A DNA stretch of 64,000 bases from contig MKTU01000035.1 in NCBI GenBank assembly GCA_001898415.1, positions 1 through 64,000 of the forward strand. The letters are read 5' to 3'. The DNA comes from Rhodanobacter sp. 67-28 (lineage in GTDB: Bacteria; Pseudomonadota; Gammaproteobacteria; Xanthomonadales; Rhodanobacteraceae). This document shows, one piece after another, positions 18,216 through 26,543 of this stretch (positions are counted from its first letter, which is position 1; the number at the start of each line of letters is the position of its first letter). The notes under the pieces were generated by a model. It did no database searches. It saw only the letters and a list, made by a program, of their open reading frames with translations, and was not told where the DNA came from. The translations under genes were made by a program, and so were the position numbers.

Positions 18216-19489
18216 GCGGGGAGTTCCTCGGTGTCGGCGGCCGGGTCGGCGGCCGGGGGATAGATCTGGTCGAGCCGCGTGCCCAGCTTCGAATGCAACG
18301 CGGCGGCCACCTCGTCGAGCAGAAGCAGCAGTTCCGTCGGCAGCACCACGTTCATCGCCGCGGCTTCCTCGCGCGGCTGCAGCGGCAGGCGGTGATGAGT
18401 GCAACGATACAGCCGCAGCAGGTCGGTGCTGTCCAGGCTGCGGCTGAGCAGCCAGCCGCCCGCCTCGCCGCGCTGGATCAGGTCGGCATCCTGCAGGTCG
18501 TCGAAATAGCCGGTGATCGCGCCCACGCTGAGACTCGGCGCGCACAGCCGCACTTCGGCCACGTCCACACACGCTCCCTTGCGCTGCGCGTCGACGAACA
18601 GCCCAAGCACCACCAGCAGGCCGAGGAACTCGGCGCCCACCGGCAAGGTCTCGGCGGGCGGGACGTACTCGTAGGCGGAGATCGACGCCGCCACCGAGGC
18701 GGCAAGGATCACGATTACCCACGACAGGTAGATCCACAGCAGGAAGATCGGAATCGTCGCCAGCACGCCGTAGATCTGCTGGTAGGTCTGCGCGTGCCCC
18801 ACGAACTGGCCGAAGCCCCAGCGTGCGATCTCGAACAGCACCGCGCCCAGCAGCGCGCCGATCGCCGCGTCGCGACGCGACACCCGCGTGTTGGGAATCA
18901 CCGCGTACATCAGCCACAACGTGCAGAACGTCACCACGAACGGCAGCGTCGCCAGCAGGCTGGCGCCGATCGTGTGGATCTGGCCGGCCGCCACGCTGAG
19001 GAAAGGCATCGCGGTGACGTACGAGGTAGTGGCGATGCCGCCGCCGACCAGGATCGGCCCCAGCGTCAGCGCCGCCCAGTACAGCAGCAGGCGCGAACTC
19101 CAGCGGCGCGCCTGGTGCACGCGCCAGATCCGGTTGAGCCGGTCCTCGATGCTGATCATCATCGACAGCGCGCTGAACAGCATCACCAGGATACTGACGC
19201 CGGTGAGGCCCTTGGCGTTGTCGGCGAAACTCTGCAGCGCCGCCTGCACCTTTTCGCCGGCCGTCGGCACGAAATTGTTGAAGACGAAATTGAGCAGCGT
19301 GTCGCGCGCGCCCGCGAACACCGGGAACACCGCGAACATCGCCAGCACCGCCACCGTCAGCGGCACCAGCGACACCAGCGTGGTGTAGGACAGCGCGCCG
19401 GCCGTCTCGAAGCACTTGTCGTCGATGAAGCGCTGCCACACGAAGCGGCGGAAATAGCGCATGCGATCGGGATCGAAGCGGCGGGCCAT
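18212..19489 (-). CDS. YihY/BrkB family membrane protein
   Basis: A 425-residue protein from the ATG at 19489, with GAGG before it. About six membrane segments are visible (for example VSLVPLTVAVLAMFAVF and IPIFLLWIYLSWVIVILAA). The N-terminal FETAGALSYTTLVSLVPL motif is diagnostic of YihY/BrkB (formerly mis-called RNase BN). The last 130 residues are a soluble tail rich in Leu and Asp. Its biochemical role is not established. It is first in an operon with the thioredoxin-like and acylphosphatase genes. Confidence 0.9.
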   Translation of the reverse strand: MARRFDPDRMRYFRRFVWQRFIDDKCFETAGALSYTTLVSLVPLTVAVLAMFAVFPVFAGARDTLLNFVFNNFVPTAGEKVQAALQSFADNAKGLTGVSILVMLFSALSMMISIEDRLNRIWRVHQARRWSSRLLLYWAALTLGPILVGGGIATTSYVTAMPFLSVAAGQIHTIGASLLATLPFVVTFCTLWLMYAVIPNTRVSRRDAAIGALLGAVLFEIARWGFGQFVGHAQTYQQIYGVLATIPIFLLWIYLSWVIVILAASVAASISAYEYVPPAETLPVGAEFLGLLVVLGLFVDAQRKGACVDVAEVRLCAPSLSVGAITGYFDDLQDADLIQRGEAGGWLLSRSLDSTDLLRLYRCTHHRLPLQPREEAAAMNVVLPTELLLLLDEVAAALHSKLGTRLDQIYPPAADPAADTEELPA

Positions 19490-19555
19490 CGCTATCCTCG
19501 GGTTGTCGCGGCAGCCTGCCGCTTCCGGTGTTCGGGGTATCGGCCGGTACACTAG

Positions 19556-20556
<1,001 letters not shown>

Positions 20557-20559
20557 TCG

Positions 20560-21237
20560 TCAAGCCCGCCGGACCACCCGCACCACCGATTCGCGGTAAT
20601 CGACGAAGCCCATGCTCCGATACAGCGCGCGGGCCCCTTCGTTGGCGCGCATCACGTGCAGGAACGGCGTTTCGCCACGCAGCAGCTGGCGTCGGATCAG
20701 CCTGGCCGTGAGCTGGCGGGCCAGCCCGTGCCCCTGCGCGTCGGGATGGGTACAGATGCCACTCACCTCGCGCCAGCCGCCAGCGAAGGCACGCTCGCCG
20801 GCCATGGCGATCAGCCGCGCGCCGTCGAACACGCCGAAGTAGTCGCCCAGCTCCAGCGTGCGGGGGCCGAACGGCCCTGGCTTGGTCAGCGCCGCCAGTG
20901 CCATGGCCTGCTCCGCATGCTGCGGCTCCAGCGGCAACGCCTCCGGCGCATCGTCCCGCGCGGGCAGCTCGCCGGCCCAGCGCATCTTGAACATGGTCGA
21001 TTCCAGTTCGATGCTCCACCCGACCGGCGCCGGCCCCGACCAGCCATCGGTGTAGAACGATTCGCCCGACGCGCAGAACGGCTGCAGTTCGCCGAATGCC
21101 GGTTCGGCCGGATCGGCAAAGCCGAGGATCGGCGAGAACCCCGGCGCGAACCGCCGCGCACCGCCCGCACCCTGGGCAAAGCCCGCCTGCGGCCCGCTGA
21201 GCGCATGCCAGAAGATGTTGTCGAGGATGGCTGGCAC
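20560..21237 (-). CDS. GNAT family acetyltransferase
   Basis: A protein of about 225 residues with a C-terminal GNAT domain. GICTHPDAQGHGLARQLTARL is the acetyl-CoA loop. FLHVMRANEGARALYRSMGFVDY closes the fold. The start is uncertain: a GTG at 21237 or one at 21255 that touches the stop of the upstream GNAT gene; no ATG is available in this area. The N-terminal half (FWHALSG, PFCASGESFYTDG) matches the FR47-like subgroup. The substrate is unknown. It is convergent with the wrbA operon. Confidence 0.8.
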   Translation of the reverse strand: MPAILDNIFWHALSGPQAGFAQGAGGARRFAPGFSPILGFADPAEPAFGELQPFCASGESFYTDGWSGPAPVGWSIELESTMFKMRWAGELPARDDAPEALPLEPQHAEQAMALAALTKPGPFGPRTLELGDYFGVFDGARLIAMAGERAFAGGWREVSGICTHPDAQGHGLARQLTARLIRRQLLRGETPFLHVMRANEGARALYRSMGFVDYRESVVRVVRRA

Positions 21238-21254
21238 CGGTGATCCCGCGACCA

Positions 21255-21710
21255 CTACAGCTCGCGACTCATGAACACGCTGTATGGATCGGCGACGTAA
21301 TCCGCAAACGGTTCGCAGCGCACGAAGCCGAAGCTGGCGTACAGGCGATGGGCCGGCGCGAACGCCGCGGCTGATCCGGTTTCCAGGCACAGTCGACGGC
21401 AGCCGCGCCGCCGCGCCTCGTCGATGATGTGCCGCAGCAGCGCCGCGGCGACGCCCTTGCGCAGATGGCGCGCGGCGGTGCGCATCGACTTGACCTCCGC
21501 CTCCTGCGCATCGAGCTGCTTCAGCGCACCGCAACCCAGCAGTTCGCCCTCCTCCCACGCCGTCCAGAAGCTGATTTCCGGCCGGCGCAATGCGTCGACG
21601 TCGAGCGCATGGATGCTCTCCGGCGGCGAGTGCAACGCCACGCCCTGCAGGTGCTCGCGCAGCAGGTCGATGACGGGGGATGCGGTGAGATCGTCGAGCC
21701 GGATGTCCAT
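21255..21710 (-). CDS. GNAT family acetyltransferase
   Basis: A 151-residue protein from the ATG at 21710. VKSMRTAARHLRKGVAAALLRHI is the acetyl-CoA-binding region and LCLETGSAAAFAPAHRLYASFGF completes a standard GNAT fold. It resembles the YafP/putative acetyltransferase type with N-terminal DIRLDDLTASPVIDLLREHL. The next gene is a second, unrelated GNAT that starts within or just after its stop. The target molecule is unknown. Confidence 0.88.
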   Translation of the reverse strand: MDIRLDDLTASPVIDLLREHLQGVALHSPPESIHALDVDALRRPEISFWTAWEEGELLGCGALKQLDAQEAEVKSMRTAARHLRKGVAAALLRHIIDEARRRGCRRLCLETGSAAAFAPAHRLYASFGFVRCEPFADYVADPYSVFMSREL

Positions 21711-22060
21711 GCGCGCGGATGGTAGCTCAGCCAAGCCCGCGACCGGGAAAGAAGGGCAGCCAAGGGGTCGGGCTAATTTTCCAGATGCAAATAATGAACC
21801 TGACCCCTTATTTCCTTCTCGACTGCACGCTTCCGGCGCAACGGCGCGCGGTAAAAGCGAGGCCAAGCTTACTCAATCCCGCCCGGATTGATGTGGCAAG
21901 TGAACCTTATCCTGTTCTCCTATGGCGCCACCATCGGGTGGTGCCGCAGGAGCCCGTTGGCTGCCTCGATGGAAGTTCCAGTCGGCGCCGAGTGGCGCGG
22001 CAATCGACGGCGAGTATCCATTGCCCGGCGCCGGGTGCCGGGAGAGTTCCTACGCAAAAG
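21711..22060. other. Intergenic region left of the IS3 element
   Basis: No convincing gene is visible in these 350 bp. It holds a REP-like inverted repeat (21762-21809) and a small perfect hairpin, TCAATCC-CGCCC-GGATTGA (21873-21891). It does not show the missing half of the attC that is cut on the other side of the IS, so a deletion or rearrangement probably accompanied the IS. Confidence 0.5.
21762..21809. repeat. AAGGGGTC inverted repeat (REP-like)
   Basis: AAGGGGTCGGG (left) and CCTGACCCCTT (right) pair with one mismatch around a 26-nt AT-rich loop. The repeat resembles extragenic palindromes linked to IS200-like REP transposases, but no such transposase is visible here. Confidence 0.65.
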
Positions 22061-22074
22061 TGGACACTCTTTGG

Positions 22075-22884
22075 TTAGGCCGCCAAGGCTTCGAACTCGA
22101 CGGGAGAACGATAGCCCAGTGCCGAGTGTAGGCGCTTGTGGTTGTAGAAATCGATATAGCTGCGCACGGCCGCCCTGAGCTCGGGTTCGCTGGCGAAGTG
22201 CTGTCGATGGTACATGTCGGCCTTCATGGTTTTGTTCCAGGACTCCATGTGTGCGTTGTCGGTCATGCGGTGCGGGCGATTCACGCTTTGCACCAGCCCG
22301 GCACCGGCCAGCGCCTGCTTGAAATCGCTGGCCAGAAACTCCACGCCACGATCGCTGTGCAACAGCGTGCCGGAGGATGGCTTGCGTTGGCGCAGGGCGG
22401 CGGCGAGTGCCTGGCGGGTGAGGCGGGCCGTTCGGTCCGAGCCCAACGACCACCCCAGCAATCGCCGCGAGTAGCGATCCATGACCGTGGCCAGATAGCG
22501 CCACGTGCCCGACACTTTCAGATACGTCACGTCCGTGACCCACACCTGGTCGGGTCGATCCACCTGGAGCTCATGGACGTGGTTGTCGACGCTGGAGAAG
22601 AAGCGATCCACCCCCGGACAACGTCGATACAGGTCGGCCGAGCACCCTCGCAGGGCGTGGTCCCGCATCAATCGCTCGACCCGCCGGCGCCCGACCGATT
22701 CGCCTGTGCGCTGCAGTCCCGCGTGCACGCGCGGACTGCCATAGGTCTGTCGGCTGTCGTCATGGATCTGGCGGATCTTCTCGAGCAGGCGTGCATCCTC
22801 CTGTGTGCGCGAGCTGACCGGACGATCGCGCCACGCATAGAAGCCGCTCGTGCTGACGCCATACAACCGGCACAGCAGCGTCAC
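22075..22884 (-). CDS. IS3-family transposase OrfB (DDE integrase core)
   Basis: A 269-residue part of the transposase. [18 protein letters not shown] is the HTH_21-type start. [14 protein letters not shown] carries the first Asp, [11 protein letters not shown] the second, and [12 protein letters not shown] the Glu of the DDE triad. [20 protein letters not shown] is the usual end. It is probably made as an OrfAB fusion: a -1 shift at A7G (22955-22962) joins orfA to a frame reading [19 protein letters not shown] and then OrfB. The reading frame looks intact. Confidence 0.93.
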   Translation of the reverse strand: MTLLCRLYGVSTSGFYAWRDRPVSSRTQEDARLLEKIRQIHDDSRQTYGSPRVHAGLQRTGESVGRRRVERLMRDHALRGCSADLYRRCPGVDRFFSSVDNHVHELQVDRPDQVWVTDVTYLKVSGTWRYLATVMDRYSRRLLGWSLGSDRTARLTRQALAAALRQRKPSSGTLLHSDRGVEFLASDFKQALAGAGLVQSVNRPHRMTDNAHMESWNKTMKADMYHRQHFASEPELRAAVRSYIDFYNHKRLHSALGYRSPVEFEALAA

Positions 22885-23237
22885 GGGGTAGAACTCTTGC
22901 TGCCGCTGGATGAACGCGAAGATGTCGCCTTTCGACCGGAAGTGAACGCGATCGCTTTTTTTAAAAGGTCATGCTCGATCTTCAACTGCTCGTAGGCCTT
23001 CTTCACGCGACGCAGCTCCTTGAGCTCGGCCGCTACCGCTTTGTCCACCGCCACACCCTTGGTCACGATCACACCCTCGTGCGCTTGTTTGCGCCAACGA
23101 GACAGCATGAACTGATGGATGTAAAGCGACGCGGCAACGTCCTGCACCGCGACCCCGGGCAACCGGCTCAACCGGACGGCCGTCGCCTTGAAATCGTCGG
23201 TGTATCGATAGGTGGTTCGTGGACCGGGTTTCGGCAT
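22881..23237 (-). CDS. IS3-family OrfA (HTH protein)
   Basis: A 118-residue protein. [27 protein letters not shown] is a transposase_8-type helix-turn-helix for binding the IS ends. A leucine-zipper helix follows ([25 protein letters not shown]). The shift site AAAAAAAG lies right after the zipper, as in IS3 elements that make the OrfAB transposase. The C-terminal [15 protein letters not shown] tail arises only when no shift occurs. Confidence 0.92.
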   Translation of the reverse strand: MPKPGPRTTYRYTDDFKATAVRLSRLPGVAVQDVAASLYIHQFMLSRWRKQAHEGVIVTKGVAVDKAVAAELKELRRVKKAYEQLKIEHDLLKKAIAFTSGRKATSSRSSSGSKSSTP

Positions 23238-23275
23238 GGTGGAGACTCCTGAAGGGATAGTTCAGGGTGTCCACT

Positions 23276-23320
23276 AAAGCGGGAGGAAGTCTCCCGTCCG
23301 CCTTGAACGACTGGTTAGGA
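23276..23320 (-). other. Truncated attC site (attC-4)
   Basis: On the minus strand this begins with the core CCTAAC and continues TCGTTCAAGGCGGACGGGAG, matching the 5' half of a canonical attC (TCTAAC...TCGTTCAAGCCG). The other half (CTTAA...GTTAG) is missing because the IS3 element begins there. The core overlaps the stop codon of the RraB-like cassette gene. Confidence 0.8.
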
Positions 23321-23659
23321 GTACACCTGCGCAACGCAGCCCCAACCGTCGTAGTCGAGGCCGAAAAGTGCGCAGACGCAACCCATAAAACCAGATACGG
23401 AAAGTATGGCCTGTTGCTGGATAGCCATGTTGATGACAACTAGGACGCTGTATTGCCCATCTTGTTCTTGCAGCGTGGCTGCGCCGAATTGATAGTCGTT
23501 GATGAACCCTGAGGCGATCTCGGCCTTTTCCTTGGATGGAGCACGCAGCAAAAAGTCTACGTCCCGAGGAGTGGCGAAGTTGTCGCCTTGCGAGTCGAGC
23601 GTGCGAAGCAAATCCGTGTCAGCTTTTGCCGTTTCCATCAGCGTTTCCACGACCGACAT
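23315..23659 (-). CDS. RraB-like protein (integron cassette 4)
   Basis: A 114-residue protein from the ATG at 23659; a longer upstream frame would run into the attC site. VDFLLRAPSKEKAEIASGFI and the C-terminal LFGLDYDGWGCVAQV fit the RraB (regulator of ribonuclease activity B) family, in which E. coli RraB binds and inhibits RNase E. The AGGAG ribosome-binding sequence six bases before the ATG is supplied by the attC core GTTAGGA itself. A role in RNA turnover or a phage response is inferred. Its attC is cut by the IS3 element. Confidence 0.75.
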   Translation of the reverse strand: MSVVETLMETAKADTDLLRTLDSQGDNFATPRDVDFLLRAPSKEKAEIASGFINDYQFGAATLQEQDGQYSVLVVINMAIQQQAILSVSGFMGCVCALFGLDYDGWGCVAQVYS

Positions 23660-23665
23660 TGTGAC

Positions 23666-23737
23666 TCCTAACGCTTGAGGTAACCGGCGCAAAGGCCGCG
23701 TAGCGGGATTTGCGTCCGGTTGACCGAATAGTTAGAT
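23666..23737 (-). other. attC recombination site 3
   Basis: A 72-bp imperfect palindrome with cores ATCTAAC (minus 5' end) and GTTAGGA at the other end. The inner arms are CCGGACGCAAA... and ...TTTGCGCCGG, with the GGTTAACC-like L boxes. It separates the nuclease cassette from the RraB-like cassette. The orientation matches the minus-strand genes. Confidence 0.85.
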
Positions 23738-23738
23738 G

Positions 23739-24545
23739 TCAGCCCGCCTTTGGGGCGACGATGACACGAACTTTCAAATTAGTGGACGTAGACTCAAGAT
23801 CCCTCTCCAGCCCAACTGGATTTCCAACTCTGCCTTCCGGATCATAGACGAAGCACACGAGTGCCCTGCAGTCCGGATGACTACGATACCTCGTGACATC
23901 AATGATAAGTTGCTCACCGATGTTTCGATCCCTCAACGATGCTCGCGTTTTCTTGAGCTCAACAATTATTTGCTCGTCTTTGAGTAGAAAGTCAACACGA
24001 GACGAGCCACCTGCGTAGCTTGGCGTCCATTCCTCTGCACGTACGTCATCGAAGTGGAGCTTCAGGAGTGAGTGAAACAAGTCTTGCGCGTCATACTCGT
24101 CTTCTATAGTCAGGGTGGCACGATCATCATGTCGCGAGCGTAGTTGTCTTGCAACGAGATGAAACCTAAGACAGATCAATTCAACGAGTGAGAATGCGTC
24201 AGGGCGGACCTGCTGTTCTCGTCCCGAGGCTTCCGCTTGATCCGCGCCAAATTCTCCAATCTCTTCGATAACCGAAGCGAGGATAGCCTTCGCGTTGTTG
24301 AGACCGCGAGTATACGCTTGCTGAAATGCGGAGTCTGGCGTACCCGTGGAGAATGCACCGAGGCTATAACGGACGCGCGTAAAGTCGGTCTTGTGACGGC
24401 TCTCCGTACCGAATATTCGTTCCAGTGCGACTTCGGTGTCTCTACGCCACTTCGTGAACTCCGGAGACCCACGTCTCTCGCATAGGAGGCCGTCAATGGC
24501 CTCAAGCTTGCTCTGTATGATCGCAATTGCACGTTTACTTTCCAT
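23739..24545 (-). CDS. DpnII/MboI-type PD-(D/E)XK nuclease (cassette 3)
   Basis: A 268-residue protein. Residues 150-265 match the REase_DpnII-MboI domain: DEYDAQDLFHSLLKLHFDD, then WTPSYAGGSSRVDFLLKD (Asp185) and IIVELKKTR (Glu196-x-Lys198) give the PD-(D/E)XK active site. GEQLIIDVTRYRSHPDCRAL and FVYDPEGRVGNPVGLE follow. The N-terminal 140 residues are helical with no known domain seen. No methylase accompanies it, so it is not a simple restriction-modification system; an effector nuclease role is likely. The stop codon is 1 bp before attC-3. Confidence 0.82.
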   Translation of the reverse strand: MESKRAIAIIQSKLEAIDGLLCERRGSPEFTKWRRDTEVALERIFGTESRHKTDFTRVRYSLGAFSTGTPDSAFQQAYTRGLNNAKAILASVIEEIGEFGADQAEASGREQQVRPDAFSLVELICLRFHLVARQLRSRHDDRATLTIEDEYDAQDLFHSLLKLHFDDVRAEEWTPSYAGGSSRVDFLLKDEQIIVELKKTRASLRDRNIGEQLIIDVTRYRSHPDCRALVCFVYDPEGRVGNPVGLERDLESTSTNLKVRVIVAPKAG

Positions 24546-24551
24546 GCTGAC

Positions 24552-24608
24552 ATCTAACGCCTGAATTAGGCCGACCCGCGACGCGGCGGCTTGAATGAAT
24601 TGTTAGGC
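24552..24608 (-). other. attC recombination site 2
   Basis: A 57-bp site with cores GCCTAAC and GTTAGAT on the minus strand. Its TTCATTCAAGCCGCCGCG...CGGCCTAATTCAGGCG body closely follows the aadA-type attC. It separates the DUF4145 cassette from the nuclease cassette. Confidence 0.9.
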
Positions 24609-24609
24609 G

Positions 24610-25371
24610 TCACCCTTTCGGCCCCTTTTTTTTGTTGACTAGCTTGGCTAAGTCTTTGGCCTTCTTAAATCTTTGCGCGTAGAGCTCTTGAAGCACGTGG
24701 TCAACTAGCTCATAGGCATCCATAACATCGTCAAGTGTCACGACGCTATCAGCATGGCTACCAGCGTTGCCAAGCCACTTGATTGCGAAGAGCAGATCGC
24801 GCAGATCGGAGTATTTTGCGGGAAGGAGCCCGATGCGGGCGTGGAGGTTCAAAAACTGGCGCTTGCCATTCTTTACGACAAATCGCTTTATCCCTAGCTC
24901 TGTGAGTAGCGATTCAAGCGCAATCCTGACGTTGTTTGAAGCAGAGGCAGGGCTGGAAAAGACGAGTCTGAAAGACTCTTCGAGAGGCTCTGTGACGGAT
25001 ACTGGGCACTCGTCCGGCAGATCGATAATTGCCAATGGCGGCTCAAAGTACTTGGGCCTAAAGAAGTCCGCCCAACCTTGCTCAGGCTCTCCGTCATGGC
25101 CGAAGATCACGTCAAGATCGACGCCGCCGACACCTGCATTGGCTACGCACTCCTTGCACTGGTCATTCGAGCAACGCAGCATTCCCGAGTAGGAGTACTC
25201 AATCCAGTCAGGATCCCAAGCGTCGTGATCTCGATCCTCGCGAGAGTGCCGTCTTTCCTCGTGCCGGAACGTGCCGTCAATGAAACGCAAGACGCCTTTG
25301 CCGCAGTGTGGACAAAGCCAGTCGGGTGACTTCTCGTGAGTAAACGGAACCTTGTAGAGCTTCCGATCCAT
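24610..25371 (-). CDS. Zinc-ribbon DUF4145 protein (cassette 2)
   Basis: A 253-residue protein. Cys20-x2-Cys23 (CPHC) and Cys67-x4-Cys72 (CSNDQC) form a zinc ribbon. The C-terminal half (about 140-235) matches DUF4145: VRIALESLLTELGI, LNLHARIGLL and FAIKWLGNAGSHADSVVTLD. DUF4145 is often found in restriction and defence proteins and is related to HEPN-like helical domains. A good AGGGGAG ribosome-binding sequence precedes the ATG. The stop codon is 1 bp before attC-2. Its function is unproven. Confidence 0.8.
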   Translation of the reverse strand: MDRKLYKVPFTHEKSPDWLCPHCGKGVLRFIDGTFRHEERRHSREDRDHDAWDPDWIEYSYSGMLRCSNDQCKECVANAGVGGVDLDVIFGHDGEPEQGWADFFRPKYFEPPLAIIDLPDECPVSVTEPLEESFRLVFSSPASASNNVRIALESLLTELGIKRFVVKNGKRQFLNLHARIGLLPAKYSDLRDLLFAIKWLGNAGSHADSVVTLDDVMDAYELVDHVLQELYAQRFKKAKDLAKLVNKKKGPKG

Positions 25372-25387
25372 GAATCTCCCCTGTGGC

Positions 25388-25448
25388 GCCTAACGCTTGG
25401 GTTAAGCGGCGGCGCGGGAGCGCCGTCCGCTTGAACGATCTGTTGGGC
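25388..25448 (-). other. attC recombination site 1
   Basis: A 61-bp near-perfect attC. The cores are GCCCAAC and GTTAGGC on the minus strand, and the body is TCGTTCAAGCGGACGGCGCT...GCCGCTTAACCCAAGC, almost identical in layout to the aadA attC. It ends the TIR cassette. Confidence 0.93.
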
Positions 25449-25462
25449 GTAACCTTAGAAAG

Positions 25463-26326
25463 CTAGTCTTCACGTAAGGAAAGCCCAATTTGGTCTAGTA
25501 GCTGCATTATTTCAATTTGCGAACGCTTGCCAAGATTTGGCACCTTGAGAAGTTCGATTGGGGACAACGTCAGTAGCTGACTTAACTTAGTGACCCCCTC
25601 AGCTTTGAGGCAGTCGACGGCACGACGTGACAGTGCGAGGCTTGCCAGCTCGGCATCGAGCGGCGACGGGCTGCTTGCCAGCATAGCGAGCCTTTCTTGT
25701 GGGGTGAGGTCGCGGCGGGCGGGTGCAAGCCCTCGCATTTGGAGGCTGCGGACGCGCTCCAAAACCTCTTCAAGCATGTCCCGGTCGGATCTGCGCCTTG
25801 GAACCGGCTGCTTAGATGGAGTGGATAGAGCACTTTGGAACCCCTGCTCCAAGTCTGGCCACCAACGCTCAAAAACACCGTGAAGCACTGCCTGATCGAG
25901 GCCTCGCTCGCCCAGCGAGCGATTGATTGACGTGAGCAATTTAAAGCACTCGTCTTTGTTGGATCGCGTAAGTTGCAGCTGACCGAGTGGACCCACGACC
26001 TCTGCTGGCTCTAAGTCCAATAGTAGTGGTGCTACCTTTGATTTCCCAAGCTTCGATAGTGCACCGGCCTCGAAGAGAATCCATGGTGCAGTTAAGTTTT
26101 CTCTCGTGAGGCAAATGACACCGAAATCCGTCTTTTCCAGCTCAGAGCGTATTTCAGCTGACCAGCGAGAGCCTTTATCTATGTCGTCGGGTGTGAAGTA
26201 TGGCTTGACATTTTGAAGTACTGACGGCAACCAATCACGTAAGGCCTGGGCAGCCATGCGACTCCTGTCGCCCGACCAGCTTATGAAAACTTTGAGCTTT
26301 GAGAATGATTCCTCGGCCACACACAA
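25463..26326 (-). CDS. TIR domain fused to RNAP alpha-CTD-like domain (cassette 1)
   Basis: A 287-residue protein from a GTG at 26326, with GAGGG just upstream. Residues 10-165 form a TIR domain: KVFISWSGDRSRMAAQALRD, then TDFGVICLTRENLTAPWILFEAGALS, with Glu86 in FEAG at the position of the catalytic Glu of NAD-cleaving TIRs. Residues 229-285 match the RNA polymerase alpha C-terminal domain: CLKAE, ELLKVPNLGKRS and IEIMQLLDQIGLSL. Aligned to E. coli alpha, Arg265, Cys269, Gly296, Ser299 and Glu302 are kept, Lys298 is Arg and Asn268 is Asp. A phage-defence NADase is the leading idea. Confidence 0.85.
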   Translation of the reverse strand: MCVAEESFSKLKVFISWSGDRSRMAAQALRDWLPSVLQNVKPYFTPDDIDKGSRWSAEIRSELEKTDFGVICLTRENLTAPWILFEAGALSKLGKSKVAPLLLDLEPAEVVGPLGQLQLTRSNKDECFKLLTSINRSLGERGLDQAVLHGVFERWWPDLEQGFQSALSTPSKQPVPRRRSDRDMLEEVLERVRSLQMRGLAPARRDLTPQERLAMLASSPSPLDAELASLALSRRAVDCLKAEGVTKLSQLLTLSPIELLKVPNLGKRSQIEIMQLLDQIGLSLRED

Positions 26327-26346
26327 TCCCTCAGACTATCAGTGAC

Positions 26347-26353
26347 GCCCAAC
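26347..26353 (-). other. Upstream cassette core site (attI-like)
   Basis: GTTGGGC on the minus strand fits the GTTRRRY core where the first cassette joins. No attC stem is visible upstream of it, so it may be the end of an attI site. No integrase gene follows to the right. Confidence 0.55.
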
Positions 26354-26543
26354 GCCATGTAGATTTCAAAATGAAGTGTAACCCCGCAGCCTATCCCGTG
26401 CTCGTCACCGTACACGACAGGGCTCAGACCTGCACAGATCAACAAGTTGCTGTGTTTGGCGCCGCCTGATCTCGCCGCCTAATCCCGCCATGTTTCCACG
26501 CGCATGACCACGGCGCGAACGCCGTACCCGAAACACCCCCGCC

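Larger units (their letters stand above)
22061..23273 (-). mobile_element. IS3-family insertion sequence
   Basis: About 1213 bp bounded by TGGACACTCT at the left and AGGGTGTCCA at the right, imperfect terminal inverted repeats. It holds orfA and orfB with an A7G frameshift site. A TSD is not certain: AAA flanks both ends only if the ends are moved out by two bases. On its right the element abuts a truncated attC site, so it inserted into the cassette array. Confidence 0.88.

Noticed and set aside
22056-23278. Clean 3-bp target duplication (AAA) of the IS3 element
   Set aside because: It requires moving the ends outward from the TGGACA repeats, and AAA is too short to trust; the truncated attC points to deletion.
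26354-26543. Integron integrase next to the cassette array
   Set aside because: No tyrosine-recombinase frame is visible right of the upstream core; the next gene is a thioesterase.
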